In this document: piece after piece, positions 19,196 through 28,770 of the stretch
Layout of the letters: every line of letters begins with the position of its first letter
Position numbering within the stretch: position 1 is the stretch's first letter
Source of the DNA: Ethanoligenens harbinense YUAN-3
GTDB lineage: Bacteria; Bacillota; Clostridia; Oscillospirales; Ethanoligenentaceae
Length of the DNA stretch: 64,000 bases
Direction of reading: 5' to 3'
Assembly (NCBI RefSeq): GCF_000178115.2
Contig: NC_014828.1
Coordinates: forward strand, 997,310-1,061,309
The notes under the pieces: model-generated
Told to the model about the DNA's origin: nothing
Database searches by the model: none
What the model saw: only the letters and a program-made list of their open reading frames with translations
Program-made: the position numbers and the translations under genes

Positions 19196-19224
19196 GTCCA
19201 TACACTCCTTTTGATACGGCGCGG

Positions 19225-19500
19225 TCATTCCACGACGGTGTACTTTTTCCAGGAAATGTCGGAAACCGGGATGCCGGACAGATAGCGCAGGTGGTCTTCA
19301 CGCCCGAAAAAGGCAAGCGAGCCATCCGCTTGGTCGCGGGTTGCAAGCACGATGGGGATATTGCCGAGTCGTCGCCCTGCCAGCGAGACCACAAAATCCA
19401 TCTTTCGCACGTTTCCCGGGATGGGCGGCGTAACGTGGACGATGCCGAAAGGGGCGCCGCCGTTTTCCATGATTGCGCCATCAAATTGCATGGTTCCCAT
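19225..19500 (-). CDS. Hypothetical protein, about 91 residues
   Basis: Start MGTMQFDGAIMENGG is set by AGGAGATACGGAA directly upstream. A longer frame to 19614 would overlap the small Cys-rich gene and has no ribosome site. The sequence (IVHVTPPIPGNVRKMDFVVS, IPIVLATRDQADGSLAFFGR, DISWKKYTVVE) shows no motif I recognise; it looks like a small soluble beta-rich protein. It lies upstream of the GNAT gene on the same strand. Confidence 0.6.
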   Translation of the reverse strand: MGTMQFDGAIMENGGAPFGIVHVTPPIPGNVRKMDFVVSLAGRRLGNIPIVLATRDQADGSLAFFGREDHLRYLSGIPVSDISWKKYTVVE

Positions 19501-19549
19501 TTCCGTATCTCCTAGTTTACATCCATGTAAATAAAATAGCAACCAGCCT

Positions 19550-19717
19550 TTAGCCTGTCCGCAATTCACGTCGGGTGCGTTCCTGTTCTTCAAGGCGCAG
19601 GAGTGGGCATCCACCGTTCATTTTGCGGCATTTCCGGCAGCAGGCCGCACAGAGCGGCGCGTTGCAATAGGGAATCTGATCGGTTACGTTCGAACAATAT
19701 GCGCATTCGATTTGCAT
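19550..19717 (-). CDS. Small Cys-rich putative zinc-binding protein (55 aa)
   Basis: The minus-strand frame starts ATG at 19717 behind GGCGGGG and encodes MQIECAYCSNVTDQIPYC..., with eight cysteines at residues 5, 8, 18, 23, 26, 27, 30 and 37 and a charged helix at the C-terminus (LEEQERTRREL). Pairs CAYC and CAACCRKC could bind one or two zinc ions. It is probably in the same transcript as the next two minus-strand genes (gap of 49 bases). I do not recognise the family. Coding is supported by the ribosome site and by the non-random Cys pattern. Confidence 0.6.
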   Translation of the reverse strand: MQIECAYCSNVTDQIPYCNAPLCAACCRKCRKMNGGCPLLRLEEQERTRRELRTG

Positions 19718-19948
19718 GGTATATCCCCGCCTGTTCTAAGTTTTGCCGTCGGGCAAACGATGCGCTGCGAGCCGGACGTGGCTCTGTGAAAAAGCGTGTC
19801 CGAATAAAGCAGCCATTCTATACCATTTCCTTGTATGTTCCAATTTATGCGTGTGGGTTCTGTGAGGTGATTGGTCTGCTTGGAACGGACTTGTCCGCGC
19901 CGCATATACTGGGAATGCACTTGGTTCAGATGGAGAGGGGTTTGTCGT

Positions 19949-20146
19949 ATGCGTGATTTATTGCCCTTGCTGATCGTGGGCGCGATTGCTTATCAACAGG
20001 GCCGGAAAAGCTGCTGGCGCGGGGGCCGGGGCTGCGGGGAAATTTGCGGGCCTTCCTGGGGCGGTTGCTTCGAGCCGGTCCGCGACAGGGGATGCTGCTC
20101 GCCCTGCCGCAGAACTTGTTATGGGCCGTCCCGGCTTTTCTGGTAA
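19949..20146 (+). CDS. Small membrane-anchored Cys/Gly-rich protein (65 aa)
   Basis: ATG at 19949 follows GGAGAGGGG at nine bases. The product has a short hydrophobic N-terminus (LLPLLIVGAIAY), then a strongly Cys/Gly/Arg-rich tail with nine cysteines ending CYGPSRLFW. It could be a small exported or membrane-attached metal- or disulfide-containing protein. Function unknown; no family recognised. It is divergent from the small Cys-rich gene at 19717. Confidence 0.45.
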   Translation: MRDLLPLLIVGAIAYQQGRKSCWRGGRGCGEICGPSWGGCFEPVRDRGCCSPCRRTCYGPSRLFW

Positions 20147-20475
20147 CAGTGCTGTCTGGTTTGTTCGCACCTCAGCAGGCTCCGTCGACGTTTGGCGCAG
20201 CCTGTGCGGTTATAGAGATACAAAGACCCCTTCGTTTGGTTTGCCGGACGGAGGGGCCTTTGTGTGTATGGCAGGATGCGGAAAAAACAAAATGCAGTCG
20301 GATTTTGATGCGATTCAAACTATTTTGTAGAATATATGTGAGAGGAAGCCCGGTTCTATTTACGTTCCCCGTCAATTGTTATACAATACAAAATAGCATC
20401 CTTGTTTTATACAGAGATTGTGCGAAGCTGACGATGCGGTTTCGCACACGGGGAATCTGAAAGGCGGTGGAACAT
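20147..20475. other. Gap with a 14-bp hairpin
   Basis: The gap before the amidohydrolase contains arms 20221-20234 and 20249-20262 (CAAAGACCCCTTCG against CGGAGGGGCCTTTG, two G-U pairs). It probably ends the small upstream gene although no strong T-run follows. AT-rich sequence at 20370-20420 may hold the promoter of the next gene; no confident -35/-10 pair is claimed. Confidence 0.45.
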
Positions 20476-21783
20476 ATGGATGCGATTCAAAAGAAGATTC
20501 TGGACAGCATCGACCAAAACAGCGTACGCATTGCGGACTTTGCACAGGATATTTATAAAAACGGGGAAACGGGATACCAGGAGTTCCGCACCGCGGGAAA
20601 AGTACGGGCCTTTTTCGACTCGCTGGGGCTGCCGACCGAAGAAGGTTTGGCTATCACCGGTGTGAAAGCCACCCTTGGCGGGCATTACAAGCGCACGGTT
20701 GCGCTCATCGGAGAACTGGACGGCGTCCGCTGTGAGAAGCATCCCGACGCCAACCCGATCAACGGAATCGCCCACGCCTGTGGGCATCATATCCAGCTGG
20801 CGGCGCTGGTGGGGTCCGCCCTCGCCCTTTCCGACCCCGAGGTGGCGGCCATGCTGGGAGCCAATGTGGCGTTTTGGGCCGTGCCGGCCGAAGAGCATGT
20901 GGACGCCGATGTGCGGGACAAACTGATCGCACAGGGGCGCATTCGCTACATCACCGGAAAAGGCGAATTGATCCGCATCGGAGAGTTTGACGGCGTCGAT
21001 GCGGTGGTTGTACATCATGTGCACTATGCTCCTTTGGAAGCGGACGTGTTGATCGGCTGTAATTCTTCCAACGGCTATGTGACCAAGAATATCCGTATTT
21101 TGGGCAGGGCGTCCCATGCGGCGGCCGCACCCGAAAAAGGCATCAATGCGCTCAACGCCGCCGCGCTGGGATTTTCGGCAGTGGCGTATCAACGGGAAAC
21201 GTTCCGCGACGAAGACCGCGTGCGTGTCCACGGCATTGTGGAAAAGGGCGGCGGGGCGGTCAATGTGGTGCCCGAGGAAGTGGTGGTGGAAGCCATGGTG
21301 CGGGCCAAGACGATTCAGGCGATCAAGGACGCGTCCGAGAAAGTGGACCGTGCCTTCCGCGGCGCGGCATATGCACTGGGCGCGAAAGTGGAGATCAAAG
21401 ATATCCCGGGTTATCTGCCCGTGATCGCGCAGCCGCCGCAGCGGCCTCTGCGCGAGGCGGCGGATGTGCTGGGGAATATGGCCACGATTCAAAAGGCGGA
21501 TCTTTCCGGGCACAACCCACTGTCCACCGATGTGGGCGATCTGTCGCAGCTCATGCCGGTGCTGGGTTTCACCACCGGCGGCTGCACCGGCACGCTGCAC
21601 GGCCCGGATTTCCGGGTGGTCGACCTGCCGAGGACCTGCCGTTTGGCGGCCAAAATGATGGCACTGACGGCTTATTCGTTGCTCAAAAACCAGGCGGAGG
21701 AACTCAAAGAAATCCGCGAGCGGTTCCACCCGCAACTGACCAAACACGAATACCTGGCCTATATGGACGGTGCATTCCAATAA
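20476..21783 (+). CDS. M20-family amidohydrolase
   Basis: A 435-residue metal-dependent hydrolase of the M20 aminoacylase / amidohydrolase group (relatives include AbgB and carboxypeptidase-like enzymes). Metal and catalytic motifs are seen: NGETGYQEFRT near the N-terminus, GELDGV, HACGHHIQ, VPAEEHVD and, at the end, GGCTGTLHGPDF. The dimerisation-domain hallmark GRASHAAAAPEKGINALNAA is intact. The ATG is placed behind AAAGGCGGTGG; the GTG inside that ribosome site is rejected. It probably hydrolyses an N-acyl amino acid or an amide; the exact substrate is not visible. Confidence 0.85.
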   Translation: MDAIQKKILDSIDQNSVRIADFAQDIYKNGETGYQEFRTAGKVRAFFDSLGLPTEEGLAITGVKATLGGHYKRTVALIGELDGVRCEKHPDANPINGIAHACGHHIQLAALVGSALALSDPEVAAMLGANVAFWAVPAEEHVDADVRDKLIAQGRIRYITGKGELIRIGEFDGVDAVVVHHVHYAPLEADVLIGCNSSNGYVTKNIRILGRASHAAAAPEKGINALNAAALGFSAVAYQRETFRDEDRVRVHGIVEKGGGAVNVVPEEVVVEAMVRAKTIQAIKDASEKVDRAFRGAAYALGAKVEIKDIPGYLPVIAQPPQRPLREAADVLGNMATIQKADLSGHNPLSTDVGDLSQLMPVLGFTTGGCTGTLHGPDFRVVDLPRTCRLAAKMMALTAYSLLKNQAEELKEIRERFHPQLTKHEYLAYMDGAFQ

Positions 21784-21810
21784 ACCGCGCCGCACGCGCG
21801 GCTGCTTCCC

Positions 21811-21869
21811 ATGGAAAAGAGCGGGGCGTTTTCCGGCATGTTGCCGTGATAAACGCCCCGCTTTTCCAT
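21811..21869 (+). terminator. Terminator after the amidohydrolase
   Basis: A long stem with ATGGAAAAG.GCGGGGCGTTT (21811-21831) against AAACGCCCCGCTTTTCCAT (21851-21869), strong enough to terminate from the left. Between 21870 and 22153 no gene is supported. Confidence 0.75.
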
Positions 21870-22153
21870 TTGCCAGCAAAGCAAGCAGGTGGACACCTGT
21901 TTGTGTGATTTGTTTGATGTAATAAACGAATCGAGAAATTCTGTTTCAGATTTATTCTTTTAAATAAACAAATCCGCAAGTATGCTTGCAAGGAATGCTT
22001 GGGAAAAACATGTTTGTTTATTATAGCAAAGAAAAACGGCACAGTATGGTTTGCTTTTTGTTTACCGTACAAAACAAAAAATCCAACGGCAGGTGCCGGA
22101 TCGAAGGCACAGGGAGAACGGCCTATGTCCGTTCCACCGCCGCATATGCAAAA

Positions 22154-22181
22154 AAAGAGGGAGCCGGTCGGCTCCCTCTTT
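22154..22181 (-). terminator. Terminator of the ilv-leu operon
   Basis: A perfect 12-bp stem AAAGAGGGAGCC / GGCTCCCTCTTT with a 4-base loop. On the minus strand it is followed by a run of T (plus-strand AAAAAA at 22151-22156) and it lies 43 bases after the leuB stop. Confidence 0.92.
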
Positions 22182-22223
22182 CACATCACCAAGATGGTGC
22201 GAATCTTCTGTTGTGCGGATGTT

Positions 22224-23303
22224 TTATGCCCGCAGCTCGGCGCGGATGGCATCACCCATCTCGGTGGTGGTGAGGGTCTTCTGCCCGCCCACACCCGCGA
22301 TGTCCGGCGTACGCAGTCCTTTTTCCAGCACGGCCAGCACGGCGGTGTCAATGGCGTCGGCTTCCGCCTGCAGGTCAAACGCGTAGCGCAGCATCATGCC
22401 CGCGGAGATGATGGTGGCGATCGGGTTGGCTTTGCCCTGCCCGGCGATGTCCGGTGCGGAGCCGTGGGTCGGCTCATAGAGACCGAGTTTTCCTTCGCCC
22501 AGCGAAGCGGAGGGCAGCATGCCGATGGAACCGGTGATCATGCTCGCCTCATCCGAGAGGATGTCGCCGAACATGTTGCTGGTCACAATCACATCGAACT
22601 GCGCCGGGTCGCGCACCAACTGCATGGCGGCGTTGTCCACCAGTACATCGCGGCATTCCACATCGGGGTATTCCTTAGCCATGCGGTGGATGACCTCGCG
22701 CCACAGGCGGGAGCTTTCCAGCACATTGGCCTTGTCTACGCTAGCCAGTTTCTTCTTGCGTTTGCGCGCCGTCTCGAACGCAACGCGGGCGATGCGCTCG
22801 ATCTCCGGTACGGAATAGCATTCGGTGTCGTAGGCTTCCTCGCCGTTTTTGCCCTGTCGACGGCCGCGCTCACCGAAGTAGATGCCGCCGGTCAACTCGC
22901 GTACGATGAGGATGTCCAGACCGCCTTTTACGGTTTCCGGTTTGAGCATGCAGGCGTCTTTGAGCGGCGCGTAGAGCACGGCCGGGCGCAAGTTGGCATA
23001 GAGCCCCAGCGCGGAGCGGATGCCCAACAGTCCCTTTTCCGGACGCAGGTGGCCGGGCAGCGTATCCCATTTGGGGCCGCCCACCGCGCCGAGCAGCACG
23101 CTGTCGCTCTCTTTGCAGATCTTTACCGTTTCGTCCGGCAAGGGCACGCCGGTCGCGTCGATGGCGCAACCGCCCATCAGCACGTTGGTATAGGTGAAGG
23201 TGTGGCCGTATTTTTCACCGATGACGTCGAGCACTTTGGTGGCTTCGTCCACGATCTCCGGACCGATGCCGTCGCCTTTGATGACCGCAATTTTGTAGTT
23301 CAT
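22224..23303 (-). CDS. leuB: 3-isopropylmalate dehydrogenase
   Basis: A 359-residue NAD-dependent dehydrogenase ([20 protein letters not shown]; later [24 protein letters not shown], and [17 protein letters not shown]). In leucine synthesis it oxidises 3-isopropylmalate; the same enzyme class also oxidises 3-methylmalate in the citramalate route to isoleucine. ATG 23303 is preferred behind GTGAGGCG; a GTG at 23321 overlaps leuD. It is the last gene of the operon ilvB-cimA-leuC-leuD-leuB. Confidence 0.95.
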   Translation of the reverse strand: MNYKIAVIKGDGIGPEIVDEATKVLDVIGEKYGHTFTYTNVLMGGCAIDATGVPLPDETVKICKESDSVLLGAVGGPKWDTLPGHLRPEKGLLGIRSALGLYANLRPAVLYAPLKDACMLKPETVKGGLDILIVRELTGGIYFGERGRRQGKNGEEAYDTECYSVPEIERIARVAFETARKRKKKLASVDKANVLESSRLWREVIHRMAKEYPDVECRDVLVDNAAMQLVRDPAQFDVIVTSNMFGDILSDEASMITGSIGMLPSASLGEGKLGLYEPTHGSAPDIAGQGKANPIATIISAGMMLRYAFDLQAEADAIDTAVLAVLEKGLRTPDIAGVGGQKTLTTTEMGDAIRAELRA

Positions 23304-23317
23304 TTGCAATTGTCGCC

Positions 23318-23809
23318 TCACAGTTTGTTGTTTTGGATGGCTTTAAGCAGGCCGCCGTTTGTGATGATGTTCTGAAGGAACGGCGGGAACGCCGCGCCCT
23401 GGAAGGTTTCGCCGGTGGTTTTGTCAACAATTTTGCCCGTATCGAAATCCACTTCGACCTCGTCGCCGTCCTTGATCTTTTCGGATGCCTCGGGGCATTC
23501 GATGATGGGCAGGCCGATGTTGATGGAGTTGCGGTAGAAGATGCGCGCGAAGGTGGCGGCGATCACGCAGGAGACGCCCGCCGTTTTGATGGCCAGCGGC
23601 GCGTGTTCACGAGAGGAGCCGCAGCCGAAGTTTTTACCGCCCACGATGATGTCGCCCGTTTTGACGCGCTTGACGAACGTCTGATCGATGTCCTCCATGC
23701 AGTGGGAGGCCAGTTCCTTCGGATCGGAAGAATTGAGGTAGCGCGCGGGGATGATGACGTCGGTATCGACGTTGTTGCCGTATTTGAAAACAGTGCCTTT
23801 TGCGTTCAT
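23318..23809 (-). CDS. leuD: 3-isopropylmalate dehydratase small subunit
   Basis: A 163-residue aconitase-family swivelling domain ([49 protein letters not shown]), which pairs with LeuC to isomerise isopropylmalate or citramalate-derived intermediates. The length is that of the archaeal/clostridial LeuD type. It is located 21 bases after leuC with an AAAGGAGAG ribosome site. Confidence 0.96.
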   Translation of the reverse strand: MNAKGTVFKYGNNVDTDVIIPARYLNSSDPKELASHCMEDIDQTFVKRVKTGDIIVGGKNFGCGSSREHAPLAIKTAGVSCVIAATFARIFYRNSINIGLPIIECPEASEKIKDGDEVEVDFDTGKIVDKTTGETFQGAAFPPFLQNIITNGGLLKAIQNNKL

Positions 23810-23830
23810 TTACTTGCTCTCCTTTCTCAA

Positions 23831-25087
23831 TCAGTCTTCGGGCCCGGCAATCTTGCCGGCCAGTGCGGAAGCGGCCGCCACGGCCGGGCTTGCCAGATAG
23901 ACTTCGGAATCCACATGGCCCATGCGACCGACGAAGTTGCGGTTGGTGGTGGCCACGCAGCGCTCGCCCGCAGCGAGGATGCCCATGTGGCCGCCCAGGC
24001 AGGGGCCGCAGGTGGGTGTGGAGAACGCGCAGTTGGCTTCCACGAAAATCTTCGCCAGGCCTTCTTCCACCGCCTGCAGCCAGATCTTCTGGGTGGCGGG
24101 GATGATGATGCAGCGCACGTCGGGATGCACGGTTTTGCCCTTGAGGATGTCCGCAGCGATGCGCAGATCCTCGATGCGTCCGTTGGTGCAGGAACCGATG
24201 ACTACCTGATCGATCTTGATGTCGCCCACATCGTCGATGGTATGTGCGTTTTCCGGCAGGTGCGGGAACGCCACGGTCGGTTTGACCTCGGAGAGATCGA
24301 TCTCAATGGTACGCTCGTATTCCGCGTCCTCGTCGGCTTTGTAGACGGTCACCGGCTTGGCGGCATGCTCTTTGGCATATTCCAGCGTGAGGTCGTCCAC
24401 TTCAAAGATGCCGTTCTTGCCGCCGGCTTCGATGGCCATGTTGGCCATGCAAAGGCGGTCTTCCATTGTGAGGTTTTTCAGGCCTTCGCCGGTGAATTCC
24501 ATGGATTTGTAAAGCGCACCGTCCACGCCGATCAGGCCGATGATGTGCAGGATGACGTCTTTGCCGCCCACCCATTTGGAGGGCTTGCCCTTGAGAATGA
24601 AGCGGATGGCGGAGGGCACCTTGAACCAGAGTTTGCCCATCTTCATAGCCGCGGCGATGTCGGTGCTGCCCACGCCGGTGGAGAATGCGCCCAGCGCGCC
24701 GTAGGTGCAGGTGTGGGAGTCGGCGCCCACAACGAGATCGCCGGTGGTCACCAGACCTTTTTCGGGCAGCAGCGCATGCTCCACGCCCACGCAGCCGGTG
24801 TCAAAAAAGTTGACAATGCCATACTTCTTCGCAAACTCGCGCACCTGCTTGCACTGCTCGGCGGCTTTGATGTCCTTGTTCGGGGTGAAGTGGTCCATCA
24901 CCAGCGCGATTTTGGTCTTGTCGAACACCGAGTCAAAGCCTGCGGCTTCAAAGTTCTTCACGGCCACCGGTGCGGTGATATCGTTGCCGAGCACCAGATC
25001 AACCTTTGCCATCACCAACTGGCCGGCTTCCACCTTGTCCAGCCCCGCATGGGCGGCGATGATTTTTTGTGTCATGGTCATTCCCAA
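23831..25087 (-). CDS. leuC: 3-isopropylmalate dehydratase large subunit
   Basis: A 418-residue aconitase-superfamily subunit (clostridial/archaeal LeuC type). The segment [20 protein letters not shown] and the cluster-ligand cysteines in [13 protein letters not shown] and [10 protein letters not shown] should hold the 4Fe-4S cluster. The start is one of [10 protein letters not shown]; all lie within a few codons. With leuD it catalyses hydration/dehydration of isopropylmalate and of citramalate. Confidence 0.96.
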   Translation of the reverse strand: MGMTMTQKIIAAHAGLDKVEAGQLVMAKVDLVLGNDITAPVAVKNFEAAGFDSVFDKTKIALVMDHFTPNKDIKAAEQCKQVREFAKKYGIVNFFDTGCVGVEHALLPEKGLVTTGDLVVGADSHTCTYGALGAFSTGVGSTDIAAAMKMGKLWFKVPSAIRFILKGKPSKWVGGKDVILHIIGLIGVDGALYKSMEFTGEGLKNLTMEDRLCMANMAIEAGGKNGIFEVDDLTLEYAKEHAAKPVTVYKADEDAEYERTIEIDLSEVKPTVAFPHLPENAHTIDDVGDIKIDQVVIGSCTNGRIEDLRIAADILKGKTVHPDVRCIIIPATQKIWLQAVEEGLAKIFVEANCAFSTPTCGPCLGGHMGILAAGERCVATTNRNFVGRMGHVDSEVYLASPAVAAASALAGKIAGPED

Positions 25088-25156
25088 TCGAATCAGCTCC
25101 TGTTCTTAATCGTATTATATATGAAGAAAATAGGGGACGAATATTGCAGAACTGCC

Positions 25157-26716
25157 TTAAAGCTCGTCGCGGGTCAATTTATACTCAATGGAATCGACCA
25201 GCGCGATCCAGGATGCGGCGATGATATCGGTGGATACCCCCACGGTCGTCCAGGATGCGGTGCCGTCGGTGGTCTCGATGAGTACCCGCACTTTGGAGGC
25301 GGTGGCGCTGCGCGATTCCATCACGCGCACTTTATAATCCGTGAGGCGGATGTGCTGCACGGCAGGATAGAACACGGTGAGCGCCTTTTTCAGCGCGATG
25401 TCCAGCGCGTGCACCGGGCCGTCGCCCTGCGCGGCGGATATTTCAGATTTGCCGAACGCGCGCAGGCGGATGACGGCGGTATCGCTCCGGCCGCCCACCG
25501 GGGGCTGCTCGCCGATGATCTTGTACTGTTCCAACTCAAAGAACGGCTTGTAGACGCCGAGCACCTTGCGGATGAGCAGCTCTACCGTGGCTTGGGCGCC
25601 CTCGAACTGATAACCCTCGAACTCCAGTTCCTTAATGCGCGCCACCACCGCCTTGACCTCCGGGGAATCTTTGGTAAGCGTGGGGTCGATGCGCTGGACG
25701 GCGGCCAGCACCGTGGTGCGCCCGCTCACTTCCGAGAGCAGGAAGCGCCGCTCGTTGCCCACCGCGTCGGGGTCGATGTGCTCAAAGCTGCGGGGCAGCT
25801 TCATCACGCCGTCGATGTGCATGCCGCCCTTGTGCGCAAATGCGCTTTTGCCTACATACGGCGCATCGCCCGCCAACGTGACGTTGGCGATCTCGGCCAC
25901 GCGGCGCACGGTGGGAGTCAGCTGCGCAAGCTGTTCGTCCGGCACGCAGGAAAAGCCGCGTTTGGTTTGCAGATTGGCGATGATGGTGGCCAGGTTGGTG
26001 TTGCCGCAACGCTCGCCGATGCCCAGCAGCGTGCCCTGTACCTGCGCGGCACCTGCGTCCACCGCTACCATCGAGCCTGCGACCGCCATGCCGGTGTCGT
26101 TGTGGCAGTGGATGGCGACCCGCCTGCCGAAGGTACGGCAGATATCCGCGACCGCTGCGCCTATGTCGGTGAGATAGGCCGCACCGCGTGTGTCGCACAG
26201 GCACAAAACATCCGCGCCGCCCTCGCAGGCCGCCCGCAGAGCTGCGAACGCATAGTCCTTGTTCTCGGCGTACCCGTCGAAGAAATGCTCCGCGTCGAAG
26301 ATCACTTCCCGCCCGCGGGTTTTGAAATAGGCGATGGTCTCGCGGATCATGTTCAGGTTTTCGTCCAGCGAGGTACGGATGACATCGGTCACATGCAGGT
26401 CCCACGATTTTCCGAAAATGGCGACGGCCGGGGTGCCCGCCTGCTCAAGGGAGAGGACGTTGGCGTCTTTTTCCACACTGTTGCCGGCTCGACGGGTGCT
26501 GCCGAACGCGCAGAGCTTAGCGTGCCGCAGGTTGCCTGCCCGCGTGAAAAATTCCAGGTCCTTGGGGTTGGAACCCGGGTTGCCCGCCTCGATATAGGCA
26601 ACGCCGAGTTCGTCCAGAGCCGACGTGATGGCCAGTTTATCCTCTACCGAAAACGAGATACCCTCGCCCTGCGCGCCGTCACGCAGTGTGGAATCGAAGA
26701 TTTCAATGCGTTTCAT
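25157..26716 (-). CDS. cimA: (R)-citramalate synthase
   Basis: A 519-residue DRE-TIM metallolyase. It opens with IEIFDSTLRDGAQGEGISFS, has the GIGERCGNTNLATI block and HCHNDTGMAVA in the barrel, then a C-terminal allosteric (LeuA dimer) domain. It lacks the typical HPF/GIHQDG features of LeuA and matches the CimA branch (DGAQGEG, AHKGGMHIDGV). It condenses acetyl-CoA with pyruvate to citramalate, the first step to 2-oxobutyrate and isoleucine without threonine. Start ATG 26716 follows AGAAAGGAGGCGGCA and overlaps ilvB by 14 bases, so translation is coupled. Confusion with an isopropylmalate or homocitrate synthase is unlikely. Confidence 0.88.
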   Translation of the reverse strand: MKRIEIFDSTLRDGAQGEGISFSVEDKLAITSALDELGVAYIEAGNPGSNPKDLEFFTRAGNLRHAKLCAFGSTRRAGNSVEKDANVLSLEQAGTPAVAIFGKSWDLHVTDVIRTSLDENLNMIRETIAYFKTRGREVIFDAEHFFDGYAENKDYAFAALRAACEGGADVLCLCDTRGAAYLTDIGAAVADICRTFGRRVAIHCHNDTGMAVAGSMVAVDAGAAQVQGTLLGIGERCGNTNLATIIANLQTKRGFSCVPDEQLAQLTPTVRRVAEIANVTLAGDAPYVGKSAFAHKGGMHIDGVMKLPRSFEHIDPDAVGNERRFLLSEVSGRTTVLAAVQRIDPTLTKDSPEVKAVVARIKELEFEGYQFEGAQATVELLIRKVLGVYKPFFELEQYKIIGEQPPVGGRSDTAVIRLRAFGKSEISAAQGDGPVHALDIALKKALTVFYPAVQHIRLTDYKVRVMESRSATASKVRVLIETTDGTASWTTVGVSTDIIAASWIALVDSIEYKLTRDEL

Positions 26717-28391
26717 TGCCGCCTCCTTTCTCCAGCGAGAGGATGGGATCACCGACCGGTTTGCCGGCCGGTACCATCGGCAGCACATTTTCACCTGGAT
26801 CGATGAGGCAGTTGATGACGCAGGGCCGCCCGCTCTGCAGGGATTCGGAAAGCACGGGGCGGATGTCCGCCGGACGCGCGATGGTGAACGGCAGCGCGCC
26901 GAATGCGCGGGCCAAAGCGGAAAGATCGGTCTGCCGGTCGAGGACGGAGTGTGAATAGTGTTCTTTATAGAAGAACTGCTGCCATTGGTGCACCATGCCC
27001 AGCACGCCGTTGTTCATAATCAGCTCGATGACCGGCAGATCATAAGTGACGGCGGTAGCCAGTTCGTTCAGGTTCATAAAAAAACTGCCGTCGCCCGCCA
27101 CGTTGATGACGTGTTCGCCGGGGTGGGCGACCTGTGCGCCGATGGCAGCACCCAGCCCGAAGCCCATGGTGCCTAGTCCCCCGGATGTGAGGAAATGGCG
27201 TGGGCGCGTAAAGTGAAAGTATTGCCCCGCCCACATCTGGTGCTGGCCCACTTCGGTGGTGACGATGGCATCCGGCGCGAGGTCGTGGAGCGTGGAAAGC
27301 ACGGCATAGGGCATAGTGTCGCCGTCGAGCGGCCGGTCAATAGGATAGTTCGCTTTGATGGCCTGCACATTTTTCATCCATTCGGTGTGGGAAATGCGGT
27401 CGGGCAACTGTCGGAGCAGGGCAGTCAGAATGGTGCCGAGATCCCCCGCGACCGAAGCGAAGACCGGAATGTTCTTGTTGATTTCGGCGGGATCGATGTC
27501 AATCTGCAGGATCTTTGCGTTTTTGGCGAACGAATCGGTGTGGCAGAGCACGCGGTCGGAAAAACGAGTGCCTAGGGCGATAAATAGGTCGCAGTTTTCC
27601 ACCGCATAAGAAGAAGCTTTGGAGCCGTGCATTCCCAGCATGCCGGTAAAACGCGGGCTTTCCGGCAGGAAAGAGCCGAGCCCCATCAGGCTGAGCGCAA
27701 CCGGCGCATCGATCTTTTCCGCAAAAGCGGCCAGTGTGTCACAGGCGCCTGAAGCGACCGCACCGCCGCCGGCAAAAATGAACGGACGCTGGCTCTGAGT
27801 GAGCAGGTCAAGCGCCTCGCCCAGATCGGGCAGGGGAGTGTTCGTTTCCACATCGGGTTTGGGTGTTTCAGGCGTATAGTCGATCTGTGCGGCGGTGATA
27901 TCTTTGGGGATATCAATCAGCACTGGGCCGGGGCGGTCGCTGTTTGCGATGGCGAATGCCCGCCGCAGAGTGGGGGCCAGTTCTTCTGCGTGCTTGACGA
28001 TGAAATTGTGCTTGGTGACGGGCGCGGTGATGCCGGTGATGTCCACTTCCTGAAACGAATCGCGCCCGAGAAGACCGACGTTCACGTTCCCGGTGATGGC
28101 CACCATAGGCACCGAGTCCATATAAGCGGTGGCAATACCGGTGACCAGATTGGTGGCACCCGGCCCGGACGTGGCGATGACCACGCCGGTGCGGCCGGTG
28201 GAACGGGCGTATCCATCCGCCGCGTGGGCCGCGCCCTGCTCGTGGCAGGTGAGAATGTGCCGAATGCGGGACTGATATTCGTACAGCGCGTCGTAGATAT
28301 TCAGGACAGCACCGCCTGGAAAACCAAAGACCGTGTCGACACCTTGTTCAATCAGACAGTTTACGACAACCTGCGCGCCGGTCATCTTCAT
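26703..28391 (-). CDS. ilvB: Acetolactate synthase large subunit
   Basis: A 562-residue TPP enzyme. It starts MKMTGAQVVVNCLIEQGV behind AAGGGGG (start chosen by spacing). It has the TPP-activating Glu in HEQGAAHAADGYARS, a central FAD-type domain, and the TPP/Mg motif GDGSFFMNLNELATA near the C-terminus. It makes acetolactate or acetohydroxybutyrate, the committed step to branched-chain amino acids. No small subunit (ilvN) is adjacent, so it must lie elsewhere or be dispensable. It is the first gene after the T-box leader. Confidence 0.94.
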   Translation of the reverse strand: MKMTGAQVVVNCLIEQGVDTVFGFPGGAVLNIYDALYEYQSRIRHILTCHEQGAAHAADGYARSTGRTGVVIATSGPGATNLVTGIATAYMDSVPMVAITGNVNVGLLGRDSFQEVDITGITAPVTKHNFIVKHAEELAPTLRRAFAIANSDRPGPVLIDIPKDITAAQIDYTPETPKPDVETNTPLPDLGEALDLLTQSQRPFIFAGGGAVASGACDTLAAFAEKIDAPVALSLMGLGSFLPESPRFTGMLGMHGSKASSYAVENCDLFIALGTRFSDRVLCHTDSFAKNAKILQIDIDPAEINKNIPVFASVAGDLGTILTALLRQLPDRISHTEWMKNVQAIKANYPIDRPLDGDTMPYAVLSTLHDLAPDAIVTTEVGQHQMWAGQYFHFTRPRHFLTSGGLGTMGFGLGAAIGAQVAHPGEHVINVAGDGSFFMNLNELATAVTYDLPVIELIMNNGVLGMVHQWQQFFYKEHYSHSVLDRQTDLSALARAFGALPFTIARPADIRPVLSESLQSGRPCVINCLIDPGENVLPMVPAGKPVGDPILSLEKGGGNETH

Positions 28392-28477
28392 GTGCATCCC
28401 CCTTGATACCTTCCGAAAATGATGTTTGGTTTTGCGGCGGAAAAGATGTTGGCAGAAGCTGTTGTGTTTCTGCAAAT

Positions 28478-28725
28478 AAAAAAGCCCCCGCCTCATTTTC
28501 CGAGACGAAGACATTAACTCTCCGCGTTACCACTCTAATTGGTGCAAAGCACCCACTCAAACCGCCGTCAAAAAACAGCGTTTCCTTCTAACGGAGGAAA
28601 ACCGTGCCATTCTACTGTGGTTCGATGGCCCGCTCAGGGGTGATTTTTCACCGCTTTGCATGCTGTCTCACACCACCCGACAGCTCTCTGATATGCAGAC
28701 ACGATTACGCTCCCCATCTTCGCAT
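28478..28725 (-). promoter_or_regulatory. T-box leader, probably isoleucine-specific
   Basis: On the minus strand the leader contains Stem I (base GATGG 28715 region with CCATC), an AGAGAG bulge plus terminal loop (CTGTC/GACAG arms around GGGTGGTGTGA), the T-box core AATTAGAGTGGTAACGCGG (plus positions 28522-28540) and a terminator ending in T-run at 28478-28483. In Stem I the specifier context reads AAA-ATC-ACCCCTGAG; ATC (plus GAT at 28642-28644) fits Ile. Uncharged tRNA-Ile would prevent termination and switch on ilvB-cimA-leuCDB. The T-box identity is clear; the specifier is read by pattern and is inference. Confidence 0.92.
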
Positions 28726-28741
28726 TTACTTTATGTACTAT

Positions 28742-28770
28742 ATACTAATGCTTTTGGCCGCTTTTGTCAA
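28742..28770 (-). promoter_or_regulatory. Promoter of the ilv-leu operon
   Basis: Minus-strand TTGACA (28765-28770), 17-base spacer, TAGTAT (28742-28747), immediately upstream of the T-box leader. Confidence 0.85.

Noticed and set aside
20407..21879. A 490-codon minus-strand frame opposite the M20 amidohydrolase
   Set aside because: Same kind of antisense artefact; the plus-strand gene has all family motifs.
23333..26806. A 1,157-codon plus-strand open frame opposite cimA, leuC and leuD
   Set aside because: It is antisense to three clearly identified enzymes, has no recognisable domain and no ribosome site; it is a by-product of high GC and codon bias.
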